DNA of 64,000 nt from Salticus scenicus (GCA_963930645.1 OZ005656.1:274785095-274849094); one strand, 5' to 3'; counted from the stretch's first letter, positions 1-11,930 are shown. Numbers and translations are program-made. Notes: generated by a model from the letters alone, not told the origin.

Positions 1-1295
1 TAAGATAAAGAATCTAATAAAATTAATTAATATTTAAATATTTTGTTAGTTCTAAAACTACCTAAACTAAAATATGTATCAGCTAATATAAATAAATTAA
101 AAGTTTCAAATAATATTTGATATGATATCGGATGTTAATTAAATTGAAATATAGACATAGTATTGTTCCTAAGTAGAAATTGGAAAATCGATATTAAAAT
201 AAGGACGAATTCAATTTTTAAATGTATTATATCTTATGCAATGGGAAATTTTACTTTAAAATGTTATACTTTTTATAACAAAAATAATATAGGTTTCGTA
301 ATAAAATAATTTTTATTTAATTATGTTGTCAGATCTAAATATTTACAGTTTTAAATATATATAATCTAATCTTTTATTCATCATTTATTTTATTAAAACA
401 AATTTCTTCACGTACCGTAAAATATATGTAAGCACTTCCGATTTCGAAAGGACATTTCTTTTATTCTTCAGATGCAATAGACATGTGCAAAAATTTTGGA
501 GGCGAAAAGCAAGACAGTTAAAATTCGAAAAATTTTAATTAATATTTTTGCTATGATATCAAATGTCAATTAAATTTAAATATGGATGTAATAAACAGAA
601 GTTTGAAAATCGATACTAAAATAAAATCTGATTCATTTTTTTAATTTATTATATAGTATACAACAGAATTTTTTTTCTTTCAAATTTTATAGGTTTTACA
701 TATTTTTGTATTTTTCTTTTTTTAATTGCCTGCTATTATTATTTTATTTAATTACTTCAATTTCTTTCTTTCTTTTTCTACCTTTCTTTGATCCTTTTTG
801 AACAATTCAAATTCCAGCTTCATGAATTTCTTGAGTGGCCACAGTTTCATGAATTTCTTAAGTGGCCAGGCCACAGTTTCATGAACTCTTTGAGTGGTCA
901 CAATCTATACAAGCCTCTATCAGATTAAAAGAAAAGGGGGAAAAAAACCCCTAAAGATATCACAACCTGTAAAGTAAAAGTTCTTGATACTTCAGAACAA
1001 ATAATTACTTGTAGTTTCGAGAGCTGCTAAACAGGTGCTCTTTTCGTCAGGTAAAAAAAGATAGAACTTGAGTTTACCTATATAAATATTCTCTAAAGTA
1101 AAACAATGTTAATAAATGCACGCTCTATTGTTTCTTACTGAAGGCGGATAATATTTTAATTGGTGTTCAAATTAAAGTGGTAATTTTTAGCGATGTGCTC
1201 ACAACGTGTAGAAGTTTTTTAATTATATACTCAAAGCTTAATTCGAAAAGTTCTCTAAGAAAATTCGAATCATAGGAATAATTCCAGTATAGCAT
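1..1295. other. AT-rich stretch, no gene seen
   Basis: No credible coding region. Around 820-905 there are three imperfect copies of a unit of about 35 bp built on 'tttcatgaatttcttgagtg' followed by a GGCCACAG-like block, a small direct repeat. The rest is AT-rich sequence without recognisable structure. Confidence 0.5.
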
Positions 1296-1326
<31 letters not shown>

Positions 1327-1342
1327 TTTTTTTTTTTTTTTT
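1296..1342. repeat. (CT)n followed by (T)n microsatellite
   Basis: A CT dinucleotide run passes directly into a homopolymer T run. The open frame reading through it on the minus strand (Arg-Glu and Lys runs) is an artefact of this repeat. Confidence 0.9.
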
Positions 1343-2027
1343 CCAGTACAATCTATAATATAAGAAAATCTCGTTTGTCTGTTTGAGATGTTGAAGAATG
1401 AATATCGCAAGCAGAGCTAAGGAATTTGACATGCAGGTATGGTTCAACCTGAAGTGGTGCCCATGGGCTTACATTTTCGATATCTTAATAAATTTTTTGT
1501 AATTAATTAAAAAACATAAAATTTTGTTACGAATACATTTGGTTAGGTAAACCCATTTACCATCTTGCGTTTTCAAATGTTATATAATCATTAACGCCAG
1601 AGATCGAAGTTGAAAAGACACTTTTCTCCTCTTTCTGTAGATAAACATTGCGATTTTTCATAAAGTGCCTGAAATTTAACATAGTCAAATGTTGCTAAAA
1701 TATATCATTTTTCAATAAGAATGAATGTATGTGCATTACTATGCATGTCTATATTGCGTCGTAAATTTCATCTAATTCCGACATCTTTTGGAGATTTTAC
1801 TGATTTTATTTATTTATTTATTTGCATTAGTATCCCCCAGTGGTCGAAATTCGGCAACTTTTTACAAAAACTAAGGAAAGCAAAAATATTGCCTTCTCAT
1901 AAACGGAATTAAATTGCAGAACAGCAGCGATACTTATTGGCACGATTCGACCATGAAGTACAGTGTTCAAACTAAAAAAACAGACCTTTTCTATAAATGG
2001 TCTATTTGAATAATCTCAAAACGTGTA

Positions 2028-2215
2028 ACTTGATCGAAAACCAGAAATCTAAATTTTTTATTATTCTAAAACTTTCTTCTTATACATGCAGAAGATAGAA
2101 TAATAAATCCATTTTTGAAAAAATAAGTAGTCAATTTCAGTTAACTGCAATGCAAGGAAATCTCAAGACTTGTAAATACATCAAAAACCCGAAATCGAAA
2201 TTTTTTTACATCTTC
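2028..2215 (-). repeat. Two degenerate copies of the 'ACGTTTT core' dispersed repeat
   Basis: Reverse-oriented motifs of the type 'aaaacgtgta...atcgaaaaccagaaat' (near 2028) and 'agacttgtaaatacatcaaa' (near 2164) resemble the core found elsewhere in the window (5.8, 9.5, 23.7, 25.6, 44.4, 50.8, 51.5 and 58.6 kb). Its forward form is roughly 'cctcggtttt...tttacacgttttgagg'. The copies are old and diverged. Confidence 0.45.
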
Positions 2216-2276
2216 TGCTTTCTTTTTCAATTCCTAATATTAGTTCACACTCTCCCTATATATATCTTGTATAAAT

Positions 2277-2890
2277 CTTGCAATCGATTTTTAACTAACT
2301 TCCCGACTAGGTAGAAATTTGAAACTTTCAGGATTGATCAGAACACGGTGGCAATACATTTTTTAAATACTTTTAGCCAAATGTTTCGGGTTCCTGCTGC
2401 CTTCGGCAGCATTACTAGTACACAGCTTGCAATCGATTTTTAACTAACTTCCCGACCAGCTAGGCATTTGAAACTTTCAGGACAGCTCAGAACACGGTGA
2501 CAATACATTTTTTAACACTTTTAGTCAACTGTTACAGGTCCCTACTGCCTTCGGCAGCGTTTATATGATTCAACAGAAAATTTATTTAACTAACTTCCCG
2601 ACTAGCTAGACATTTGAAGCTTTTAGAATAGTTCAGAATACGGTGAAAATGCATTTAAAAAATACTTTTAACCAACTGTTTCGGGTCCCTGCTGCCTTCG
2701 GCTGCGTTGCCAGTACAAAGCTTGCAATCGATTTTTACCTAACTTCCCGGCTAGCTAGCTAGACGTTTGAAACTTTTATAATAGCTCAAAACACGATAAC
2801 AATGAATTTTTTTTAATACTTTTAGCTAATTTTTCCGGATTGCTAATTTTTCCCGCTGCCTTCGGTAGCGTTTATATGATTCAACAGAAA
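2277..2890. repeat. Tandem repeat, four units of about 148 bp
   Basis: Units start near 2277, 2426, 2574 and 2721. Each has 'ttaactaacttcccgact', then 'agctagacatttgaaactt', 'cagaacacggtgacaat', 'acttttagccaactgtttc', and closes with 'ctgccttcggcagc', a short hairpin (CTGCC/GGCAG). Distances between equivalent bases are 149, 146 and 150. Units 2 and 4 both end in 'gtttatatgattcaacag', so alternate units may be more alike. No reading frame survives. Satellite-like, family unknown. Confidence 0.85.
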
Positions 2891-3423
2891 ACTTAACATG
2901 GTATATTAAAAGTTCTTTTTATCTTGTAATTATTCTTATTATATAACTGAACTGAGTCCACGAGCTTAAATATTGTCCATTTATAAATTTTATTTTACTT
3001 TTTAGTTGATTTTGCATGCGCGCCTTTTATTTCCATTTATTAACTAAAATAAAATTTTTCTTTGTTGACTTAAGTAGGAATTGACTTTTTTTATTATTAT
3101 TACTTGTTATATACGTAGCAAGTAATAAATCCACTTTTTAAAAATAAGTAGTCAGTTTCAGTTAATTAAAATGCAAGGAAAAAAAAAAGGAAGTATAAAA
3201 TTTCAGTATGAGTATCTTTCGAAAGAACTCATCAATACTTTTGAAACGAATGCTTGACCCATAGATCTGTAGTAATTTAAAAAAAAAGTATCTATTTTTT
3301 TCATTTATAACGAAAAAAAAAAAAAGAAGAAATCTTCTGATGTTGATCTAATATTGACGTTCTTCTGCCTTTTATTGCTATAATAAAAAACACCACAGAA
3401 CTGGTGTTTTAAAATGATAAGTA

Positions 3424-3603
3424 CAAACTTTGGATAAACGCCGTGAAATGCAAGAAACTTGCAAAAATTGTTTCGTGTAGAAAGAAAACACAGTCCTTCG
3501 TCAGGCGAAAAAAGTAGACACAAGTGCTGCAATCAAAGCAGCTTTTGATCCGAAACAATTGTTGCGATTTTCTTGCATTTTATGGTGTTTATCCAAAGTT
3601 TTG
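3424..3603. mobile_element. PLE terminal unit, head-to-head inverted pair
   Basis: Arm 3424-3475 (minus sense) and arm 3551-3603 (plus sense) are imperfect inverted repeats around 'cgaaacaattgttgcg' and 'tggtgtttatccaaagtttt'. On the minus strand the insert carries a CUGACGA box, a GUGU/ACAC hairpin and GAAAC, the hammerhead-like layout seen at other PLE ends here. Head-to-head terminal repeats are known for Penelope-like elements. No clear target duplication was found. Family assignment rests on motif layout only. Confidence 0.6.
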
Positions 3604-4328
3604 TATTTATTATTTAATGCTATAATTCTGTGAGATAAAAATCGTCTTCATTATTCATGGAAAATAATTTTAATAAATAATTATCTGTATAAATAAAGAG
3701 AAGTGTATGTTTGTGTGTGTATCTGCGATCTGGTGCTCCAACTGCTGATCGCACAGTTACAAATGTTGACATTTAGGTGAATAAAAGTTGAATGATGAGT
3801 CAATTAAAATTTCTTCTTCGGAATCAGAATGCAATTTATAAAAATGACAACATAAATTATTTTAGATAACGAGTAACAATATTTTTCACCGTTATAGAAG
3901 AAAGTAAACCTAAATAAAAAATAAAGACTGAAATGAAACCTTATATTGACTGATAAGAAGAATAAACTGGAACGTTTCTTTCTGGAAAGTATACAATAGA
4001 TAATCTGAAGAAAGGGACTCTCAGAAAAAGTGTATTACAACTGTACAATTTTTTCTCGAAATTTTTGTATATCCGCAGGTTTACAGGCTTAGAACTGCGC
4101 AAATGGTGTGGGGTGAACAAGCAGTTGAAAAAAGGGAGGGAATGAAATCTTCAAGGAAAATAGTATCTTCATTTATAATAATAACTTATTTCTGTTGCAT
4201 AATAATAAAGTGAAACTTCACGGAATTAATATCCCCAACTGATTTAAAATATTGCTACTTGCAAACTTTTAAACCAATTTTTAATTTTGAAATTTATTAA
4301 ACATTTTGAAAATGAAAATTATTTCTTT
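3604..4328. other. Non-coding AT-rich stretch
   Basis: Contains 'tatgtttgtgtgtgtatctg' and a following 'gctccaactgctgatcgcac' segment that look like a decayed dispersed-repeat end. No gene, TIR or tandem repeat could be supported. Confidence 0.4.
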
Positions 4329-4336
4329 CTAAATTT

Positions 4337-4532
4337 CAGTGGCGGATCTAAGGGGGGGGGGGACGAGGGGGCTGAAGCCCCCCCCCCAAAAAAAAAATAT
4401 ATATATAAAACACTGACATTCACAATTGAATGTTACAATTGTAAATTTTTCATTGATCTGGAATGACATCTTGAAACTTTTAGCCCCCCCCCCCCAAAAA
4501 AAAAAAAAAGTTAAGTTTTGGATCTACCACTG
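4337..4532. mobile_element. hAT-type MITE with perfect 8-bp target duplication
   Basis: The left end CAGTGGCGGATCTA and right end GGATCTACCACTG are imperfect terminal inverted repeats. The element is flanked by identical 8-bp repeats CTAAATTT (4329-4336 and 4533-4540). CAGTG-type termini plus 8-bp duplications are the hallmark of the hAT superfamily. At 196 bp it has no coding capacity. Poly-G, poly-C and poly-A tracts sit just inside both ends. Confidence 0.85.
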
Positions 4533-4540
4533 CTAAATTT

Positions 4541-5145
4541 CCCTGTTTATCTTATTCTAATTAAATTGTATTAAACCTCACTTTTCCACTTCACCTCGTC
4601 TAATAATTTAATCCAATTGTTCTCACTTTCATTATCACTTGTTTATTTCTTTAACATTAGCTTCGGAACCATGTCATGACAACGGTAACCGAAAAAAAAA
4701 GTAACGAATATAATAATGATATAAAAACGTATCTTATGCAAATACCTAAAAGTCTGAGTAAAAATGGTAAAAATGTTTGAGATAGTGATTATAATTTGTA
4801 TTCAAACATAGTTGGCCTAGAGAAAAAATAATTTATATCAGTATAAAAAAAAAAAAAAAAAAAAAAAAAGAAAGAAAGAATAGAAATGAAAAAAATCATA
4901 AAACATTTGAGAATACAGAAATTTACATTTAAATCACCAAATATATGTATATATTTTACTTATTTATATTTTCAAAAAGGAGAAAAGCTCATTATTATTA
5001 TTATTACTATAATAAATTCAGTGAAAGAAATTTGTAACACACTTTTCTGGTAAATATTAATAAATTTAATACCAATCTCAGTAATATGTATAAAAATAAA
5101 ATTACTATTTAAATTTTCTGAAATAATCTCCACCTCCCCCAACCC

Positions 5146-5184
<39 letters not shown>

Positions 5185-5750
5185 AATGTGTTGGGGCTAT
5201 TACAAGACTTTATTCTGTATTTTCCTAGACAAATTCATGCAGCAAAATTATTTTCCTTGATGAATGCAGAAGATTTTCTTCTCAGACAAGTAGCTCTAAA
5301 TGCCGAAAGAGAGCCAATTTTTTTGCCATGAGAGAAAATACTTTTTTTTCGGTATATATGTATATATACATATATATATAAGATTATTTAAATTATAACA
5401 GATCTATGGTTCAATAATTTGTTTTAAAAGTATTGAGGGGATCTTTAAAAGGATATCTATATCAAAAATTTTGTATCCCCAACGAGAGGATTGGGGTGGG
5501 GGGGGGGTGATGCTCCTACATTCACACAATTCTTTTCTTAGTTTACTACTACTATTATTACTAATTCATTTTTTTTTTCCAATTATTCGTTAAAAATAAT
5601 TCTCATTTTGTACATTGATACGAAGTTTGGTCCTATATTGCCATACTAAAAATTTTGAAAAATGGCCACCACTTAGCACCACCTAGTAAGCAATTGATCT
5701 TCAAATGTAATCAGCAGCAGTTTAAATCAAGGTATAACTAAATGCTAAGT
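4541..5750. other. Low-complexity stretch, no gene seen
   Basis: Holds long poly-A runs (about 4846-4869 and 5149-5181), an (AT)-rich patch near 5353-5380 and a G-rich patch near 5495-5508. Nothing coding is supported. Confidence 0.5.
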
Positions 5751-5885
5751 TTGGTGAAATTCTGTTCATTTGTTCTTGAGATACAGTGTCCACAAAATCT
5801 ATAATACTCACGCACACATTTTCTGAAGATAACAAAATCGTGTTCAAGGAGTCTGAAAACGTGTAAACCCATCAATTACCGGAGA
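5751..5885 (-). repeat. Dispersed 'ACGTTTT core' repeat, reverse orientation
   Basis: Contains 'gttcttgagatacagtgt', shared with the right half of the Helentron-like elements ('gttcttgagatatcgtgt' at 9401 and a near match at 44258), followed by 'gtctgaaaacgtgtaaacc'. Same order as in those elements, so this may be a decayed end fragment of a relative. Confidence 0.55.
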
Positions 5886-6001
5886 TTAAAAGTTACCATG
5901 AATCTATTGCTTTCTACTTATACATAATAAAAGAAAGTAAACAAAAGAAAAGAAGCAAAAAGAAAATTTAAAAGAAAATAAATAAATCAGTGTAATAAGT
6001 A

Positions 6002-6110
6002 CAAAACTATGAACAAGCACCAAAAAATGCAATAAACTCGTAACAATTGTTTCGAATCGAAAGAACACATGACCCTTCATCACGCGAACAAACTAGGCAC
6101 AAGTGCCGCT
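6002..6110 (-). mobile_element. PLE terminal unit fragment
   Basis: On the minus strand it reads 'ttcgcgtgatgaagggtcat', a pyrimidine-rich hairpin region, then 'tcgaaacaattgttacgag' and a 'tgcattttttggtgcttgtt' tail. Same order as at 3424-3603 and 28195-28345. The box before the hairpin is GUGAUGA rather than CUGAUGA, so it is degenerate. Confidence 0.55.
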
Positions 6111-6420
6111 TTTACTAGACGCATATTGTTTCTTTTTTCTCTGTACCAAATTTAATAGCACCGTTCGGTGAATATACAACTATGAATATGTCGGGTTATT
6201 TAAATATATCGAATGAGTTTTAAAAACTGGCATGGGTGGCAACTTGTCGTAATAACTTGACATATATTTTGAATTTTATTAAGAGCTTTACACATTTTAT
6301 GAACGTTACTACAATATTCAAACGGAGGATTTAGATGAGCGGCAGATCCTTGACCTTAAATATTGATTATAAACAGTTTTCTTTCTTCTGCACCTGCCTC
6401 ATTGCCCGATATAATCAACA

Positions 6421-6423
<3 letters not shown>

Positions 6424-6459
<36 letters not shown>
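6424..6459. repeat. Poly-T tract
   Basis: A homopolymer T run of about 36 bases, typical of the window. It could be the tail of an old retroposed element, but no body is recognisable beside it. Confidence 0.8.
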
Positions 6460-6463
<4 letters not shown>

Positions 6464-6738
6464 AGTTAATGATAATTATTAAAAGATTCAACGATTCAAA
6501 GAATTCTTAAAAATAACTTATATAAAATAATATTTTTTCTTTACCTGTGCCTCACCTGCAAGTATAAAGATCCCCTTTTTTTCCAATTAGTAAATAACAA
6601 TTATTCAAATTTAGGTTAAAAATGACATGAAAAGATATATAAAACCAGGATTTCTGTGCATTTGATCCCAATCGTCCAAAATCATTGAGAGTTATATTAT
6701 TAAATAAGTTAATTATGTTATATTATTAAATAATTTAC

Positions 6739-6741
<3 letters not shown>

Positions 6742-6787
<46 letters not shown>
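6742..6787. repeat. (AT)n microsatellite
   Basis: An uninterrupted AT run of about 46 bp followed by (AG)n. Length variation is expected. Confidence 0.9.
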
Positions 6788-6789
<2 letters not shown>

Positions 6790-6791
<2 letters not shown>

Positions 6792-8255
6792 GAGAGAGAG
6801 ATAATAAATTAGTTACGCAAAAATAAATATCGCAAAAAAAAGTCAAATGAGTTATTGAGGCTCCCGATCTCTAGATCCATGATATGGAAAATATGAATGG
6901 AGATGTAAAGTAATGCCTCCCAATGTTAAATCTATTTATTTTACGAAATGACTAAATCGTTTAGGGGGAAAAAATACATTTAAACAGTTGTTTTCTTGAA
7001 AAGAGTGTACATGTTTACGGCAATTTAACACATATTTTACAATTATTATTTTTTTTAATATGTAGTTTGGAGATGAAAGATCTAATAGAAATAATTTTTC
7101 GTTCTTTTTGGCTAATTCTGGGTTAACTAAATTTTAGACACTTTCAAAGTTCACTCTTATTATAAAATCAAATGCTAATAAAGCATAATGTATCAGATTT
7201 ATTTTGTGTGTCTGTGTAGGCGAACTACATATGTTCTGTTTTATTTCATGAATTTTATATTACAGAAGTAATTGTTCACATAATTTTCGTCTATAGATTT
7301 TAATTTAAACGTTTTATTTTGTGCTTCCTTCTGAAAGAGTTATAAATCTTTTACCTTTTAGAAGGTTTTTAAGAGCACACAACTTTCCCCACGTTGTTAA
7401 ACGAAGATCTATAACATTTATCAATTTCATTCAAAAAGAATCGATTTGATGTCACTAAATTTTAAAGGAGATAATTAAAAACATTCAGATTAAATAGCTA
7501 AATTATTAAAAAATGTAAAAAAGCGATTGTGAAAAAAATAGGGCAAAATAAAAAAATCTACAGAAATACGCAGCAAACTTTTTATTATTAAAAATGAACA
7601 TAAGTATAAAAATAAATTCTTAGGCTACAGTCAGATTTTTTTTTTTTTTTGAGGGAAAGGGGGAGGGGGAGGATATTGTCAGGTACGCGGTAAAAATAGC
7701 TGTGTAAAATTTATCAACGATAAAATTATGATAATCAGTATTAATCAGTTAACTTGAAATTATTTTTAAATAATGATTTAAAGTGGATTCATGTTAAAAG
7801 GTAAAACATTATTTTTATTAAAATATTTTTTGTAGTATGTATTTGTAAAGTATGCTATCAATTTCAGTATTCATCACTCTGCTTGAAAATAATGCTTCTT
7901 TACTTTCCCTCTCCCCACCGCTTGTCTTATAACAAATGTGTGCATCAAAGTTATCGGACATGTCAAAATTGACAAATCCCCCTTAGTAAAGATTATCTTT
8001 AATCGTAGAACAATCGGAAAGAGTGAAATAGAATTTTCTGTACTCCCAAATATGCTCTTCGGAAATCAAGAAGAATTTATCCTTTATATAAGTTCATATA
8101 TATAATTTAAAATCTCTTTTTATAAATGAGTATTTACTAAATACAATTTAGAATGCTTTAACATAACAAAATTAAAATAATAATAATGAATAATAGCGTT
8201 TCTAACTAAAACAATACCATTTAAATAAATTTTCTGAGAAAAATAGTATGAAGCA
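6790..8255. other. AT-rich stretch, no gene seen
   Basis: Scanned on both strands. Only short ORFs interrupted by stops, with no recognised domain, TIR pair or tandem repeat. A T/G-rich tract lies at 7638-7675. Confidence 0.45.
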
Positions 8256-8261
8256 ACTAAC

Positions 8262-9595
8262 CACTAATAATTTAAAAAAACTAGTTGGCATAGGTGGACT
8301 CTGTTCAGTTCCCCATCATATGTATGTTCTCATAAATTTCTTGTACAGGACATATTATATTCATGTTAAGAGAAATGAATTTGACCAAACGCTTGGCAAA
8401 ATGACAGAACGAAATCCTCACCTAATAGGCTACCCACCATTCAGTTCAACATATTTATCTTATTCTAATCTATTAATTTATTTTATTGGGATCAATTTCG
8501 TAGTTTATTTTTCATGCTAATTTTTCCAATGCAACAATCCCAAAAATGCATATTTATATGAAATATCGCAACATTTTGCTATGTTGATAAAAATCTTAAA
8601 TTTCGAATAACTTACGAAATTTTCAAATTAGAATATTTGTAGTCAATAGTGTTCATTCAAGTATCATAAATGTTATTTTGAAATTGTCTGATATATATAT
8701 GATCCCCAAAATGGACGTTTGTGCTCGATTTTGCCTTATTCTGCCATTTTAAGTAAATCGTAAATTCCAAATAACTTACGATTTTTTTAAATTGGAAAAT
8801 TCATACTCTATGGTATTTATGTAAGTATCCTACATAATATTTCAAAAGTGGTTTGACATCTTTACGATGAAAATATCCCTTAAGATTTGACGTTTGTGTA
8901 AAATTTTGCCCTATTCTATTGTGATAAGAAATTCGTAAATTTCCAATAACTTACGAAATTTTTATATTGGAAAATTCATAGTCATCAATATTCATGCCAG
9001 TGTCCTAAATAATATTTCAAAAGTAGTCTGACATCTTAACGATGAAAATATCTCTCAAAATTGACGTTTATGTGAAATTTCGCCCATACCACCATGTTAA
9101 GAAATTCGTAAATTTCCAATAACTTGCGAAATTTTCAAAGAAGCATATTTATAGTTACTGATGTTCATTCCAGCATCAAAACTGATATTTTAAAACTGGT
9201 CTGACAATTTTACAGTAAAAAGTTTCCATTTAATGCACGTTTAAGTGAATTTTTGTCCTATTCTCCCATGTTAAGAAAATCGTAAATTTCTAATAACTTA
9301 CGAAGTTTTTAAAATCGAATGTTGCAAATGAATAGGGTTCTTGCCAGTGTCGAAAGTAACATTTTAAAACTGATCTGATCTCTCTGCGACAATTTGTTCT
9401 TGAGATATCGTGTACACAGACTAACAAACTAACGAACTAACGGACTAACAGACACCATACAGACAGACACCATACAAATTTTGTCATTTTCGGATTCCTC
9501 ACACCTGAAAACGTGTAGAAAAGTAAAAAAACCGAGGTCGAAAATTTTCACGATTACCTATTATCCCCATACCTATAGTATGATGGGGAACTAAT
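8262..9595 (+). mobile_element. Helentron-like non-autonomous element, copy 1
   Basis: Shares its whole length with 43136-44482. A subterminal inverted repeat AGTTCCCCATCATA (8307-8320) pairs perfectly with TATGATGGGGAACT (9579-9592). The right end also forms a hairpin with an upstream 'tccccat' block. The interior has about five tandem units of 173-175 bp built on 'cgtaaatttccaataactta' (starts near 8759, 8934, 9107, 9281), then a short simple repeat of 'actaac' and 'cagacac' words (9420-9475), then the ACGTTTT core. Subterminal repeats, central tandem units and a 3' hairpin are described for Helentron-derived elements such as DINE-1. No Rep/helicase coding is present. The 90-codon ORF at its left end is not conserved in copy 2 and is discounted. 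Confidence 0.6.
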
Positions 9596-9965
9596 ATATA
9601 ATGCTAATTAAACTCGTTCAAGTTCTTGTTAGTGCTAGTTGCTCTAACAAGTAAATTATTACAAAGTTCGCTATTTATAATCGAAAGATATTAGATATTT
9701 TTACCTATAAATAATTTTTTAGTTCGCAATTAGACAATTTTTGTCGTATTCGTATTTATTTATTTAAGTATTTATCAAAATAGCTACTAAAATGAATATT
9801 CTTTATATATTTTGATGATAAAAAAAATCCCACACATACACACGCACACAAAAAAAACAAAAGCTATCAGCATATAACATTTATTTTTTTAAGATACACG
9901 AATTATATTTATAGTAAAAAGAAATACACCATTTGATTCTTTCTATCTGAATAAAAATATTTTAA

Positions 9966-10187
9966 CCCCTTAACGCGCGCTGTCCTCGCTGCAAGGACGT
10001 AAAATTTCAAATCCAGCTGCAAAAATTCATCCCGGAATTTTTTTAGCAAAAATTTACGTATATAACATATCAGAAAAGGCTGGTTTTTTTAACCTTAAAA
10101 TTTAAAATTTCTTTTAGTTTAATTTAGTTTATGAATTCCGGCGGCAGTATAATTTAAATGATCGGAATTGTCTTGCGCCGCAAAGGG
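9966..10187. mobile_element. TTAA-target (piggyBac-like) MITE
   Basis: Begins CCCCTTAACGCGCGC and ends GCGCCGCAAAGGG, imperfect inverted ends flanked on both sides by TTAA (9962-9965, 10188-10191). TTAA duplications and CCC/GGG termini are characteristic of piggyBac-type transposition. At 222 bp it is non-coding. Both ends are GC-rich against the AT-rich background. Confidence 0.7.
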
Positions 10188-10191
10188 TTAA

Positions 10192-10669
10192 AAAATAATT
10201 TGAACACACACAAGAAAATAATATTGAAGATGGTAATAATAATAATAAATCTTTATGCAATAATTCGGTGAATAAGACAGCCGATAATAAAAAATTTTAC
10301 TACGAACAATGATATTTTATATGTATTAATGTCTAATTACGCCATTTAGTTGAACAAAAAAAAGAAAGAAAAAAAAAAAATCAAATATTTTATAATTTCA
10401 GAAACAGCATCTAAAATTCTATTAGTTATGTTCCATTAGTTATAAAAATAGAAAAAAAAAAAAAAAAAAAACACGAAAAATTATGCGCTACGCATTGATT
10501 AACAACATTTTCCAACTGTACGTACTTGTTGTACCGTATCGTATAACTTTTAATGTTCTTTGCCTACGTCATCATACAACGAGCCGACTGGAAGACTGAA
10601 AGAATTTGCAGTAGGAAATTATTTAAATGTGATTCATATAAATATCTTTCCTAAAACGCAATGCATTAG

Positions 10670-10700
<31 letters not shown>

Positions 10701-11355
10701 GGGGGGGGGGGGAATCCATGTACGTAAACCAGTTGTACCCGCACTATTAATGCCATTTGAAATAAGAAACATTCCATAGTGTACTTGAACAATATATATC
10801 AATTAAAAAAATTATAAAAATATTTACGGTCGCTGGGGGTAAGAAGACAAACTGACAAACAGATGGACAGTCCGACAGACATATGCACAAATTGAAATCA
10901 TATTTGCACTTGAAAATTGATAGAAAATTTTAAAACGCTTAATGTAAACGAAAAGGCAACTCCAGTAAATGTATCACAAAGGATAAACGGGAAAAAAAAA
11001 AAAAAAAAAAAAAAAAAAATGTGTCATTTGATATTTTCATATGGACATTATTTTATGTTACATTGTAATTCAATTATTCTGAACAAAAAAATATTTTTTA
11101 ATATTCATTTAAAAAATAATGGTTTTTAAAATTGTCTTTAAAGAAATATATATGGCCCTGAAAAATATTAGAGCTTGAGGGTGTCTGTTAGATTGAATTT
11201 TACCTATTTTCTATTCTGTATTTTCTTTACAAATCATGTTTATAGGAAGTGTCGGTTCTGTCTATCATAACATTCCAAACTCTACTTGCGAGGTTGCGAG
11301 TAGTATTTAGTTATTTAGTATCATAATTAAGCTGGGGAAAAAATGTTGTTAGTGT

Positions 11356-11386
<31 letters not shown>

Positions 11387-11770
11387 GGGAAAGGAAAGAA
11401 AAGAAAGAGAGTTCTTTGAAACAAAAAATTAAGTAAACTATAAGTTTGCAACGGATTTTAAATAATAATAATTATTATTATGAATTACATTATTATGAAC
11501 AAGAATATAAAATGAAATAAATAAGCAATGAAGTTCTGTGAAGTTGCTAACGATCGAACCTAGTATCTGTTTTGAAATACAATGTTTTTCTTAACCATCT
11601 AAAGAAATTCTCAAAAGCATTTTTTAACCAAATCCTTGATATTCCTCTGGAATACAAATAATATGATGAATGGACAACCTGTTGTACGACTATTGTGTCG
11701 GTGAAAGAAGGAGTGGCTGAAAAACGCCTTCTTCAACTCCCAGTGTAGAGCGAAGGGGAAAAGCACAAAC
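10192..11770. other. Low-complexity stretch, no gene seen
   Basis: Contains poly-T/poly-G (about 10672-10712), poly-A (10992-11019) and poly-A/poly-G (11357-11390) tracts and short ORFs with Lys runs that come from those tracts. Near 10845-10890 a run of 'ctgacaaac', 'agatggacag' and 'ccgacagac' words resembles the short simple repeat of the Helentron-like elements. Confidence 0.45.
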
Positions 11771-11779
11771 GTGAATACG

Positions 11780-11930
11780 CGCCCGTGACCATTTTCAAGT
11801 ACAAACTCTCGACCGTGCTATAACGTTCATAACCATTTAGAAGTAACAAATGCCGACCGTCTATAAACGGTCGTGACCATTTAGAAGTAGAAATCTCCGA
11901 CCGTGTATACACGTTCGTGACCATGAAAGG
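11780..11930. repeat. Minisatellite of about 45 bp, 3.3 units
   Basis: Unit pattern 'gaccatttagaagta', then about 10 variable bases, then 'ccgaccgt', then 'tatacacgttcgt'. Unit starts lie near 11787, 11831, 11876 and 11920 (last one partial). It ends in 'gaaagggttaa', the same terminus type as the TTAA MITEs, so it may be the interior of a decayed one. The 63-codon minus-strand frame through it reflects the 45-bp (15-codon) period. Confidence 0.75.

Noticed and set aside
1238..1447. 69-codon minus-strand frame with Lys and Arg-Glu runs
   Set aside because: It exists only because it reads through (CT)n and (T)n; no domain.
2277..2890. CRISPR-like array
   Set aside because: Units are about 148 bp, diverged, without short identical repeats or unique spacers, and the DNA is eukaryotic.
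3424..3603. Claim of active hammerhead ribozymes
   Set aside because: The layout is hammerhead-like, but extra bases between the CUGANGA box and stem II and base changes in several copies mean activity cannot be asserted from sequence alone.
8248..8520. 90-codon plus-strand frame
   Set aside because: It lies in the left part of Helentron-like copy 1, and the equivalent region of copy 2 (43130-43400) has stops, so it is not conserved coding.
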